Below are positions 12,071 through 22,919 of a DNA stretch of 64,000 nucleotides, piece after piece. The position numbers and the translations under genes were made by a program. Within the stretch, counting starts at the first letter, position 1, and each line of letters begins with the position of its first letter. Location: contig JAAOMT010000607.1 in the NCBI GenBank assembly GCA_016748015.1, positions 323,958 through 387,957 on the forward strand. The letters run 5' to 3'. The DNA comes from Geosiphon pyriformis (Eukaryota; Glomeromycota; Glomeromycetes; Archaeosporales; Geosiphonaceae). The notes under the pieces were generated by a model. That model ran no database searches, had not been told where the DNA came from, and worked only from the letters and a program-made list of their open reading frames with translations.

Positions 12071-12072
12071 AA
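11676..12072 (-). pseudogene. Unidentified broken ORF
   Basis: Two overlapping minus-strand frames (12072-11797 and 11882-11676) can be joined across a homopolymer run of about ten T on the plus strand (near 11821-11830), giving roughly 130 residues. Words in order are YLKTFFSS, YYYDYVTDYS, FNKWKCEKRY, then past the run HLFIYIENTTNN and CQKGIMFKYPA. I do not recognise the family. It ends against the integrase relic at 12071. It could be a transposase tail, or chance open reading in AT-rich DNA. Confidence 0.25.
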
Positions 12073-13110
12073 TATATAGAATCATATAATAGTTGTCAAA
12101 AAAGAAAAAGAACTCACTTCAGAAAACTTTTAAATCTAATCAAAATTAAACAACTTTTTAATAGAATAGAAATTGATTTAGTCAGATTATTATTTATTAC
12201 AAATTAAGAAAACTATTATATTGCAGTTATAGTAAATTATTTTACCAAATAATCTGAAGCCAAAACTATTTAAAGAGCAAATACAAAATTAGTAGCAAAT
12301 TTTATTTATAAAAATATTATCTGTAAACATAAATGTCTAATTGAATTTTTATTTAATTAAAAAACATATTTTGTAAATAATCTAATACAAAAAAATTTGC
12401 CAATAATTTAATGTCAAATGACTTTTATTATTATCATATTATTTTTAAACAAATAAACTTATAAAACAATTTAACTAAATTTTGTGTAAATTATTAGCCA
12501 AAGTTTTAACTAATTTTGAACAAAAATAAGATATTTTTATTTTATTAGTATTACTAATATATAAAACATTAAAACAAAATACCATAAAGCACATATTATT
12601 TGATTTAACTTATAGAAAAACAGCAATATTACCAATTAATTTTATTGTGAAAACATATCTAATGCAACCAATTACAAAAAAAACTTCTAATAAACACTTC
12701 AATAAAAAGCCTATACTCTTTTAAGCATACTAAAAAAAAATGACAAATTATAGTTATCTATATTAAATACTTTTAAGCATAACAAAAAGAATAACATAAT
12801 AGCAAATTGCCATTTGTTTCCAATAATTTTAAATTGAAAATAAAGTTTTTTTACACAAAATTAAAACTAAAAAACAATAGAATAGAAAATTTGATCATAA
12901 ATAAAACAGACCATTTTATATTTATAAAATTCTAGACAATAAATTATATAATTTAAGACTTGATAACAAAATTTTAACAAAAGTTGCATATGAAAATTAA
13001 CTAAAACATTATTATTTTAGAATCAATCTTGAATTATTAATTCCATAAATTAATATATATATTTTTTTAATTAATCTTGAAAATATTTCCTGAAATTTAG
13101 AATTAATAGT
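12071..13110 (+). pseudogene. gypsy relic D (integrase zinc finger to C-terminus)
   Basis: It starts inside the integrase HHCC domain (SCQKRKRTH near 12095), continues with RIEIDLVRLL (first Asp region, near 12165), YFVNN (second Asp region, near 12370) and a KNSNITN-like end near 12615, and fades out about 13110. It is more divergent and more stop-ridden than copies A, B and C, suggesting an older insertion or another subfamily. No LTR is attached. Confidence 0.7.
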
Positions 13111-13398
13111 TGTAATACAACAATAACCAAATTTGAACATTTTAATTATTTAATTATTTTAATAATTTCTTTAAAATAAACAGAAAAACATTAAACAAAA
13201 ATAGTAAAATAATTACCAAAAATGCCTAATTTCAAAATTATATAAAAACCACTATACCAAAAATAATTGAAAATATATAAAATTTCTTTCTCTCTTACTT
13301 CCAAAAAATCCCAAAAGAGCACTTTTCTGAAAAAGAAGTTTTTTTGTTTTTTCTTGTTAGCTTATATCAATATTTCTTTATCTAACAATTCTTTTGTC

Positions 13399-15277
13399 AT
13401 GAATTTGGAAGCTGCCTCAGGTAGCAACATATCTAAGAAAAAGGTGTCCAAGAATGTTTTTTATGGTTCTGCTGGTGGTTTTTTTTCACAGAAGAAAAAG
13501 GTTGTTCTTGAAAAGATCAAACATTCTGGTGATGAAAAAAATATCTTTTTAAGCAAGTCTGGATCTGGTAATAATATGTATTCTAATGCTGATAATCTGT
13601 CTGGAAATAATGAGAGTGTTAACATAACTGGCATTAAAAATGACTCTCTGTTGGGCTCAGCTGCCAATATTCTTAAAGCAAAGCAAGTTAACACTGATAC
13701 TGTTTTTGGCTCTCCACTCAGTTTTTCCAATTTTGTTATGGATGATAATGAAGAAATCTCTCTTCTTCATCATCTTCCAATCTCTTTAGATAAAAAATGG
13801 ATTGACCCAAAAATTATTAAGACTTAAATAGAAGTTGCTGTTAGGAAGTTATTTGCTTTGAACATTAATTTTTTGGCAGTAAAAGGCAAATCAGCAATGG
13901 TAAAAACTCAGGCAATCAGAAATTTATTTTCAGTAGTCAATAGTTTTGGGAGGGCCACTACTCCCTCAAAATTTGAAAAGATCATCTGATCTACATTTAC
14001 CTCAAAAAAAAGCATAGAAAAAGCCATATTATTGGCCAGAGAAAAAGAGATCAATGTAAACAGCGATTTCAAAAAACAAAGAATGAGATCAGACTGTGGT
14101 AATTAAAAAAATTTCCATGAACACACTTAAGAATATGATTGTCATTACAGTATTCAAATTTGGAAAGATTAAGTTAATCAAAATTCAATTGATTGGGATG
14201 TGGCAGAAAGCTGTGATTAAGTTTGCCAAATTAGATTAAGCTGATTAATTGGCCTCAAGATGATCATTTTTAATTGGAAAAAATTCTGTGCATGTAGCCA
14301 AGGCTGTAAAAAATCGTGGGATTTGGGTGTCTAGAAATCAATTCAAAGCACTTCTGTTTATCTTGTCAGTAAGAACAACTGCACATAATCTTGGGACTCT
14401 TTTGGAAAAGACTGGTGAAAAAACTTGCATCATTAATAGGTCTATAAAAACTGGTAATAAAGTTTACTGTGCTGTGGTTAGTTTTAACTCTGATAAGGAT
14501 TTGGAATCTGCCTTTTGCATAGAGCCAATCTTCAATGGAGTAAAGCTCTCTTGGACTAGAATAGATTTGGTTTATTGTGAGAAGTGTGGGCATTTTGGAC
14601 ATTCAGCTCTCAAATGTAATGCATTAAATGTAACTATACTGCTGCCATCAAAAAAATCCTTTAAAAAAGTTGCTTTTAAAGAAGTTTGCTTTTAGCTTGC
14701 CAAGTTGTATGAGAAAAAAAGTGTTCTAATCTCTTGCTCTGCTGCTTTTGGTGACAAATTTTGGGCCCAAGTGGTCTTACTTGCTAGTTTATCTGGTGGT
14801 TTTTGCTTTAGTTTTGGTCTTGGTTCCTCTTCTTCTTTTGTCTCAAGCTTGAGCAGTACTCTTCCTTCTATTTCTGCTGATTACTCTTTTCTAAGTGCTT
14901 ATTTGGCCGTCTTGAAACACTCCTTAAAACTTTTAACAGATCAGGTTTTTGGTATTGTGCACAAGCTTAGCAATTTGGAATTAATGCCTTAGATTCCTTT
15001 TTTTTCCCCTTTAGTTTTAACTACCCCAATAGCTGCCAATTTGGATTTGGGTTCAACAATAATTTTGAATAGCCCTGAGCTGATATCTTTACTTCTTTCT
15101 TCTATCACTTCTAATGTCTCAGTTCTGGATCCAAGTAATTCAAAAGTGCTGACTACTAAAGTGGGCTTTTTAGAATTTAAGTTGATGGCTCTTAATGCCT
15201 TTGTTGGTTCAATGTTGGTGAAGTTAGATCAATTGTGTGCTGGTTTGGGTTTTTAAATGTCTTCTTTTTCCCAATAA
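13399..15277 (+). pseudogene. LINE-2 ORF1, gag-like protein with CCHC knuckle
   Basis: The likely start is ATG 13399; upstream open frame (from TTG 13267) looks like leader. The N-terminus is Ser/Lys/Gly-rich (MNLEAASGSN..., FFSQKKK). Reading passes a TAA at 13825, then FGRATTPSKFEKI (near 13950), stops and frameshifts around 14100-14280, then the open segment 14288-14695 with CEKCGHFGHSALKC (C-X2-C-X4-H-X4-C, near 14577-14618). The Ser-rich third part (14705-14992) includes FGDKFWAQVV, matching FGGKTWAQVA of LINE-1 ORF1. The last part (15041 on) ends prematurely at TAA 15254; the aligned original stop is TAA 15275-15277. RNA-binding role inferred from the family. Confidence 0.8.
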
Positions 15278-18200
15278 GTAATTTGATCTAGAAGATTGCT
15301 ACATGCAATGTTTGTAGTATTAATGTACTGGCTAAGCAAGAAGATATTGTGTGTTGGCACATGAACTCTGGTAATATGATTTCGATAATCACTAAAATGA
15401 AATTGAAGTCTAGTATTAGACCTTGGATTATAAACAAATTTAATAATATACAGGTTTTTACATTTGGTTTGGATAAAAGTTTTCTTGGTGCTGGTATGGT
15501 GATTATCATAAACAATTTCTTGGCTTGACATGTCTCTAAAATTGAAAAAGTGCCTGGTTGTATTATTTCAGTTTGGTTTCTGTTCAGGGACAAGCTTTTG
15601 GTTACAGGCTTGTATGCTGATGTTTCTGCTAAGATTAGATTTGGTCAAGCAGTTGAGATTAACTTTTTTATTGTAAGAGTGGTTAATACCAGTACTTTTG
15701 TGGTCTTGGGTGGAGATTTTAATGAAAATGAGTCTAAGAAAAATGTGAGCTTTCATTTCTGTTTGGATCTGGATTTGGTTAATTCACTTGGAGATCATTA
15801 TTTGGCCAAAGCTTTTACATAGAGCAATTTAAGAAGGGCCAAAAAAGTTATTGACTACATTTTTTTCAGTAAGTGTTTATCATCAGCAATTGCTAATTAT
15901 GGGATTGCTTCTGCTTTTGATTTCTTTAATACTGATTACAAGGTGGTCATGGTGTCAGTTGATTTAAGTGAACTTTTGGATTTTTATTTGAATTGTTTAT
16001 GCAAACAAGCTAATAGTGATTATTAGAAGTTCAAGATTGCTGGTACAGATGCCCCCAAATGGGCTTATTTTAAAAAGTGTGTCTCTGCCAAGTTTTTTTC
16101 TGTATTCAGTAAGTTTTTATTTGTAAATATTGGTGAAAATCTTGATACTATGTGGAATTTGTTGGAGAAGATAATAGTGAATTTGGCTGATGATGTTTTT
16201 TCTAGACTTTGGTTTTGTGATATTAACTGTTCTTTTAACAAACAATCTTCTAAGTTTTTCAAGCTGGAACTGCTGGTTGCCAAAGTGGTTAAGTCTTTTT
16301 AATCTGGTGATTTCTCTAAGACTGACTTATTACTTAGTGCTTGGTTAATTGCTAATAGAGTTAAGGCTTTGGAAATTCAGAATATGTTGAATAATAGCTC
16401 CAGCAGTGTATATGTTTTTAGTTGCTTGTTTAAGGTTTAAAAGAGTTATTATTGTTCTAAGATGCATAAATTTAAAACTGCTCAGTCTGCTGCTATTAGG
16501 TGTGTTATTGATAAAAGGATAGAAAATTTTTGTTCAAACAAAGATCGAATGATCAAGAGTATATTAGATAAGCCATTTTGTAAAGTGGTTTTTGATTATT
16601 TAGTTGTTAATAGTGAACTGGTTTTGGATCCTAATAATGTTAAAACTAAGCTTAATACTATAATAGAAGAGTGGACCAAAAAGCATTCATTTTCTGGGTT
16701 TTTGTCTGATCTTTGGGCCTATCAATATGCTTCTTTATAGCATGTAGATAACAATGCTTTTTTGGTATTATCATTGTTGTCAGTTTTAATGAGTTGGTTC
16801 AAGTTGTCAAACACCTACTAGATGGGAAAGCTGCTGGTTTTAGTAGTATTCTTAATGAATTGTGAAAACATTGTGATGATAATATTCTTAGAAGTTTTCT
16901 AGACTTTTTGAATTTGTATTTAAAGTTAAATGTTGTTCCATTTTTGTGAAAAAGAGCATGGGTTTTAATGATACTAAAACCTTATAAATAAGATGGCATC
17001 TTAACAAATACTCGTCCTATTGCACTAGTTGAGACTGTTTGTAAGATTCTTTCTAAAATTCTTTCAGATTGAAACTCTTTTGTCTGCAGTAAATTTGGCA
17101 TTTTCCATGGAGATAATTTCTCAGTCTTGAAGAGTATCTCAACACAGTTTCCTATTTTTGCAGTTGGTTCAGTGGTTGAAAATGCTTTAGAAAAGAGCAA
17201 AGAGATTTGGTTGGTTTTGCAGAATATGTTGTTACCAGATGAAATTAAAGATATTGTTTAGCATGAAATTACTCTTATAAATCTTATTATTAATTAGCAT
17301 ATATTATCATTTCAAATTATACAAATGTAATCTAAGTGCGATAATCAATTATGCAATATTCCAAAATATGTAATATTCAAAAGTTTGCCAAAATTTGTAG
17401 AAATTTGCCAAAATAATTGATAGTTCACCGAAATATCTAATAGTTTGCAGAAATAACTTGTAATTTGCCAAAATATATCTGTAGTTCAGTAAAATTGTAG
17501 AAAAGAGCAAAGTTTAAGTTCATAGAATAGTGTTACAACAAGTTGTATAAAAGAAGAGCTTTTCTCTTCAAGAAAATGTATCTTACTTTAGATTTATCAC
17601 TTAAAATCATTACTACACACACACAAAAAGAAATAAATATCAAATAAATTGAAAAACCAAATTCTTTAATTATTGCACTTGAAAAATCTCCAAAATCCAA
17701 CTAATGTTTTGAAATTGATTAACTACCAATTTCAGTAAACTGTTAGTGACTCCAGGTCTGGATAGAAAACGTTTCCCTTGACAGAATTCTATTTCTTTTA
17801 CATTTTCTTTATTTTCTTTCTTTTATTTTATTATTATAATCATTAGGATAGCCTACAGACAAGATTTCTGTAGAAGAGTTGACTTTCATAGCAAAGTAAC
17901 TACACATTTTTAGTGAGCTTCCAAACAAGCAATTCCTGGGAAAAAGTTGACGTTTATTACAACGTAACTACACAAAGTAACTGGCAAGGAATTGGCCATT
18001 CTACTTATAAGCCCAGCAGTTCAAATTATAGGAGATAATTTGAAGATAAATTCAGTTATCAGAGGTTCAAACACTTCCCATAGTTGTGAATTAACAGCAT
18101 TACAACAAACATACAAGAGCTAAGAAAAGACCAAAAACCTTCAGTAATAATGTGTAAGATATATGATTCAGTTGGGTGATATTACTTAAAAGCTAATTTG

Positions 18201-20838
18201 TGGTATATTAAAATATGCAAGAGATTCATTGAATTTTTTGGTAAGATTCATGAAAATAAGTTGAACAGGATCATAACAGATTTTGGTCTTTTAGATAGGT
18301 ATTATGTTTTTAATAGTCTTGATTAGAGTAAAATGTTTTCTTTTCTTCTTTGGCAAATTTTTTATGACCCCTTTTTGTGCAAAGTCAAAAGATAGAAAAG
18401 TATATATGATTACCAGTTTGATACCAAGTTTGTGGCCAAGACAAGAAGAATTGATAACATGAGTGAAGTGAACTTTTTTTTCACAGCTGGAGCTTTTGTA
18501 GATGATACTATCTGGATTGGAAATAGCCAATCTGCTACACAATTTATATTAGACATTGCCAGTAAATTCTTCTCAATTAATGACATTTCAATTAATAATA
18601 ACAAAACAGTTGTCATTTTTATTAATAAGAAGATTAAAGATGCTGCTCTTAGGATTAATTGGTCCCCTATTTTGATTGCCAAGTGTAGTGTACCTCACAG
18701 ATACTTGGGTATCTTCTTGTCTACAGATGATCTATCCAAATCCAGTTTGGCTAAGGCTTAGTCTAATGTTAAGTTTTTTTTCAATATAATATTAAAAAAA
18801 GCAATTTCAGATAAGCAGTTCTTGTATTTGGTCTCAGTAATTCTGCAGCCCATTGTTGGCTACTGTATTCAGTTTAGTTTTATCTCTTCTGCTGTCTGCC
18901 AATGTTGGAATGCTTTGGTTAAAAATGGTTTTAAATTAAAAACTGGGCTGTCATGTGATTTTCCAAGCAAAGTGCTGTATTATTCTGTGTTGTATAGTCT
19001 GAAAACATTCAAGCAGATTCAAACTAAAGAGAAGTTGGCATTAGTTGTTGTTTTTGCTAATGTTTTTGGGATTTTTGATCAGCTTTTTAAGCACAGATTT
19101 CTGGATTTACAGGTTTTGGGCTGGACTTCTCTGAATTCTTTACAATATTCTGTGCAGTTGTGTGTTAGTTCTTCAAACAATTTTTTGGCTAAGATTGTGT
19201 GGGTTTTTTTAGACAATGATATTTTTATGGCAAATAATCTGTTTTGTGCTTTTCGTTGTTCTGACAGGTTTTCTGTTTCAAAAGTCTTAAGGCCATTATT
19301 GTATTATGATTATATTAGTTTATTAAAAAGTTTTGGTGTAGCTTTTTATAACAGACTTCTAGAGAAACATGGTAGAGTTTTGAATTAAAAAACATTTTAA
19401 TGTTGAAAAAGATTGGATCTTAAAGAACCTGTGCCCTCTTGGTTTGTTTTAATGTCAAAATTTTTGCATGATAATGTGTTTACATTAACATCTCTTGACA
19501 GAAATTATATGTTAGATATTGATAATATTTTGTTGTCTGATCAGTTTTCTGATATTAAGAGTGACTTGCTTGATATCTGGTTAAATATTTTTACTATATA
19601 TATGGATGGTTTTTTAAAAAGACTTGGTTCTGTTAATGTGGCTGGGAGTGCTGCTGTATTTTTTTCTGATATTAATTTGGGCATTGAAGTTCGGGTTGTT
19701 GGGTGTTTGTCTTCTACAATAACTGAATTACAGGCTATCACTTTGGCTCTGAAATGCATGCTCTCTTCTTGTTTGGTGGTTGTGTGTTTAGACAGTCAAG
19801 CTGCTTTGGATGCATGTGTCTCAGAATTGAAGTTGCTTGGTCCTGATTTTCATAATTGTTGTTGAATAAAGAAAAGACATATTGTAAATTTGATTGTTAA
19901 TAAGGACATTTTTGTGGTTTGGTCAAAGGTTAAAGACCACTTAGAAGTTCCAGGTAATATTTATGCAGATGCTTTAATGAAAGAAGCTGCTCACTTTTCT
20001 TTGCTATTGCCAACTAATACATATAAATGCTTTATTATGGCTAATAGTCTGCCAGTTTCTGGTAATGTTTGTTATTTTGTTTGGAATATTTTTAGGTCAG
20101 TAAATTAGGTGTGTTGTGAAATTGGTCCTAACTCTAGAGTTTTAGGTGGTTTTTTAGTTCATAATATTGATTGGGCCCATACTGTAGCTGTTTGGCATCC
20201 TGATTTGCACATGTTATCAGAGTCTATGAGCAAAGCTTCTGCCAGTTTACACACTTATTTTATAAAGACTGTTTATAGAAGACTGTCTATTGTTGTTAGG
20301 AAGAGACTTTATGACAAATATTATTCTGGTGTTTTATGTTTGCATTGTGATAAGATTAAGTTTTCTGATTATGTGTTCATGTGTTATAAAGAGTTTGTCT
20401 TTCACAAGGCAATTTTATTTGAGCATATTTTATGTTGGAAGTCTCTGACTGGTTCTTATTTTTTTGCTCCTTCTGTGATTGTGGAATCTCTTCTTTTATG
20501 TTTATCTGATATCAGTCTGTATGCTCTTCTCTGCAAGAGCTTTGTGCTTGTGAAGTGGTTTGAAGAGACAGTGCAAATTTTCAATGATCATAAAGAAGCA
20601 ACTCAGATCTTGGTTAATTTTGTGCATGGCTTGAGTGTTCTATACTATTCTGAGTTATGAAGATTTAGATCTAAGTTTAGGGTAAATATAGAGATAAATA
20701 ATTTAGAAGTGATATCTGTAGTATCTGTTGGCTCATTGCCAGTTCTATCAGATAATGTGGCTAAATTAATTGGTATTAATAATTTGTTTAAAATTAGTTT
20801 TGGTTTTCACAAATCTTGCTTGTTTTTTTTGGCTTAGG
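15274..20838 (+). pseudogene. LINE-2 ORF2, endonuclease, reverse transcriptase and RNase H
   Basis: By alignment with LINE-1 the start codon at 15274 is now ATA, overlapping the ORF1 stop. EEP domain 15290-16020: KQEDIVCWH, VVLGGDFNEN (near 15700) and NTDYKVV (near 15930), where Tyr replaces the catalytic His. RT: DGKAAGFSSI-type block near 16830, then the solo LTR 17230-18149 within QNM..C(K)IYDSVG. RT resumes with ITDFGL, and AFVDDT (near 18490-18510) carries an intact Asp-Asp pair, then HRYLGIFLST. RNase H 19595-19840: YMDGF, TELQAI and LDSQAALD supply the acidic residues. C-terminal CLHCDKIKFSDYVFMC near 20340-20390. Stops are present throughout; the long open pieces are 16462-16740, 18822-19388, 19413-19865 and 20109-20660. 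Confidence 0.85.
17230..18149 (+). repeat. Solo LTR, family Y, 920 bp, inserted in LINE-2
   Basis: Flanked by a perfect 4-bp duplication, ATGT at 17226-17229 and 18150-18153. Deleting the insert and one ATGT restores the LINE RT frame. Ends are TGTTACCAG...AGTAATA, the last CA apparently changed to TA. It shares long stretches with 36109-37117, including the GTATAAAAG TATA-like box with AGCTTTTCTCTTC just downstream (about 17545-17570), CAGGTCTGGATAGAAAACG (near 17755) and GGCCATTCTACTTATAAGC (near 17993). No coding sequence. No internal part of this element is in the window. Confidence 0.85.
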
Positions 20839-21010
20839 TGATAAAGCTACTGTTTATATAAGAGCTTAGTATTGCTTTGATTAGTCTGAATGACTGGTTA
20901 CATATGGTAAATACATGAATTGCATCTAGCTGGAGTTCATAGTTTTGATTTTGTATACTAAATAATAATTAGACTACACTTATAAAATGTTAATAATAAT
21001 AAAAAAATTT

Positions 21011-21170
21011 CTTTTTTTATTCTTTCATTTTTACTAAATTTATATTTTTTTTTTAAATTTATAATACTTATTTTCTGAAACATTCAATAAATATCTTAAA
21101 AATTAATGTTAGCTTTGAAAACACTTTCTAATTTATTTATAATAATTAATAAAAGTCAAATTAATTACAT
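21011..21170. other. AT-rich spacer between LINE-2 tail and truncated LTR
   Basis: About 160 bases of AT-rich sequence after the LINE-2 tail. Nothing recognisable. The last four bases before the LTR start are ACAT, a possible half of a target duplication whose partner I cannot find nearby. Confidence 0.4.
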
Positions 21171-22045
21171 TATTACTCATAAAAATTACAAGTATTATAT
21201 AGTTAAAAAAATAGCCAATCAGAAGTAAGCATAGTAAGAGAAGAATTCCAGGATTTTTCTAAAGGAATTGCAGGATTCCTGAATCTCAGAATTCCAGAAT
21301 TCTTTGTAAAGAATTACAGAATTACAGAATCCCAGAATTCTAGAATTCTAGGAATCTTATATAACACAAACTATATATATATAGCAGTAATATTAAAAGT
21401 GAGAAAAGTATTTAATTTTATTAAAATTCAGTTTAAATTCTTAATATTTCCTTTTTTATCTATTAATTAACTTCACTTCATAGATAATTATTGTCAACTG
21501 AAGTGAATTCATTACAATATTCAATAAAACCTACTTATTATTATTCAATTTATGTTATTATTGTTTGAATAAGAAAGATTCATTACTTCCACTTTATTAA
21601 CATTCTATGTTGATAAAATCTAATACTTAATTATACTGAACTAATAGTTCTTAATTATAGCTATTGACAAGATACTAATTTTTTCTTTTATTTTATTTTC
21701 TTTTATTTTTTTCTTTTATTTTATTTTCTTTTATTTTTTTCTTTTATTTTATTTTGTTGTTTTGTTGATTTACTAACTAATTAAAAAAATTAAGCATTAA
21801 ATAATTTGACATTAAGAATAGTCTGCTAAAAAACTCAGAAATAAGAGTAGAAAACTTGAAAATTAAGGATAGCTTATCAGAAAGGCATAACTGCCAGAAT
21901 AAACTGGCCACCATGCTGAAAAAAAAATTTAATAGAATAGTCATTTCAGGAGGCTACTGAACAATTATTGAATCTCTGTTTATTATACAAAAGACTTTAC
22001 TAAAATCTTCAGATCATAAACATCTTCAGATATTACTAATACCAT
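21171..22045 (+). repeat. Truncated LTR of the dUTPase-gypsy family
   Basis: Starts TATTACTCATAAA (TG to TA at the terminus) and carries a palindromic array of GAATTC-type units (about 21240-21350), a TATATATATA box (about 21374), a T-rich TTTTATTTTC tandem run (21679-21760) and the first part of the U5 region. It breaks off at 22045 within TATTACTAATACCA, about 110 bases short of the expected TGTAACA end, where the 5' LTR of copy B begins. Confidence 0.7.
21679..21765 (+). repeat. Pyrimidine-rich tandem repeat inside an LTR
   Basis: Repeats of TTTTATTTTATTTTC-like units, roughly 26 bases per larger unit, with no G until GTTGTTTTGTTG. Every LTR of this gypsy family has a T-rich block at the same place (for example 22495-22525, 42695-42725, 50430-50480, 59730-59780); here it is expanded. 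Confidence 0.6.
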
Positions 22046-22859
22046 TGTTACTTATAAAATATAGAAATTATATTAACATATAAATTAGCCAATTAGAAGT
22101 AGACATAATAAATAAGAAATTGCAGAATTTTAGAATTACAGGATTCTCATATAAAAAATTGCAAGATTCCAGAATTTCAAGATTCTTCTTAAGGAATTGC
22201 AGGATTTCAAAAATTTCAGAATTCCTGTTATAAAGAATTGAAAAATTGAGAAATCTCAATTATGTATATATAATGGTAGCATTAAAAACAGAAAAAACAA
22301 ACATCTGAGTTCTACTTTCTAGTTAGCATCTATATTTTCATACTATTAATAAATATACTTATTAATTATATTAATCCAATTGTTTACTATCAACACTTCA
22401 TGTTGATAGTAACCTATACTTAATCACACTGGACAATAGTTCTTGATTATGGCTATTAACAGAATACTAACATCAATTGTTTTGACTTCAATTTTTTTAT
22501 TTTATTTTTTTTATTTTATTTTCTGTTTATTGTTGTATACTAATTGATTGAGAATTAAGTACTGAATTACTGACATTAGAGATTGCCTGGTAAAAGACCC
22601 CAAGCAAAAGGATAAAATACTTGAAATTAAGAATTACTTACCAAAAGATTGTTAGCCACCAAGCTGAAAAAAGAAATAATAAAATTGCGATTCTGGAAGA
22701 CTATTGAAGACAAATATTGAATCTCTGTTTATTATACAAAAAACTTAACCAAACTCTTCAGATACCAAAACTTTCAAATATCACTAATCATATCCACTAT
22801 TAAATACCAAGTTATGAGTTTGTTATTTGATTTGAGACCCCAAATAATCAACTGTAACA
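22046..22859 (+). repeat. 5' LTR of copy B
   Basis: 814 bp, ends TGTTACTTAT...ACTGTAACA. An array of GCAGGATTCC/AGAATT-type palindromic words lies at about 22118-22262, directly upstream of a TATATATAA box near 22264. The T-rich block and U5 words (GAGTTTGTTATTTG near 22816) match the other LTRs. Confidence 0.9.
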
Positions 22860-22861
22860 TT

Positions 22862-22878
22862 TGGTGCTTTCTGTAAAG
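22862..22878 (+). other. Primer-binding site of copy B
   Basis: Two bases after the LTR comes TGGTGCTTTCTGTAAAG. A tRNA ending in CCA would pair with the initial TGG. Copy C has the same site with one difference (50816). The tRNA identity is not established. Confidence 0.6.
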
Positions 22879-22919
22879 TATAATTCTACAGAGAACCAGC
22901 ACCAACAACAATCAGTTCA

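Larger units (their letters stand above)
13240..21010 (+). mobile_element. LINE-2, nearly complete non-LTR retrotransposon split by a solo LTR
   Basis: Plus-strand two-ORF LINE: T/C-rich leader, ORF1 (gag-like, CCHC), ORF2 (EEP endonuclease, reverse transcriptase, RNase H, C-terminal Cys motif), and a 3' end with TATACTAAATAATAATTA followed by an (AAT)n/A tail near 20985-21005. The same 3' end occurs in the fragments at 43060 and 44240. It carries a 920 bp solo LTR inside the RT. ORF1 and ORF2 each have several stops and at least one frameshift, so it is inactive, but all domains are recognisable. Confidence 0.9.

Noticed and set aside
13267-13398. N-terminal extension of LINE-2 ORF1 from a TTG codon
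   Set aside because: The 44 extra residues are a T-rich leader translation. The ATG at 13399 starts the Ser/Gly/Lys-rich N-terminus expected for this ORF1.
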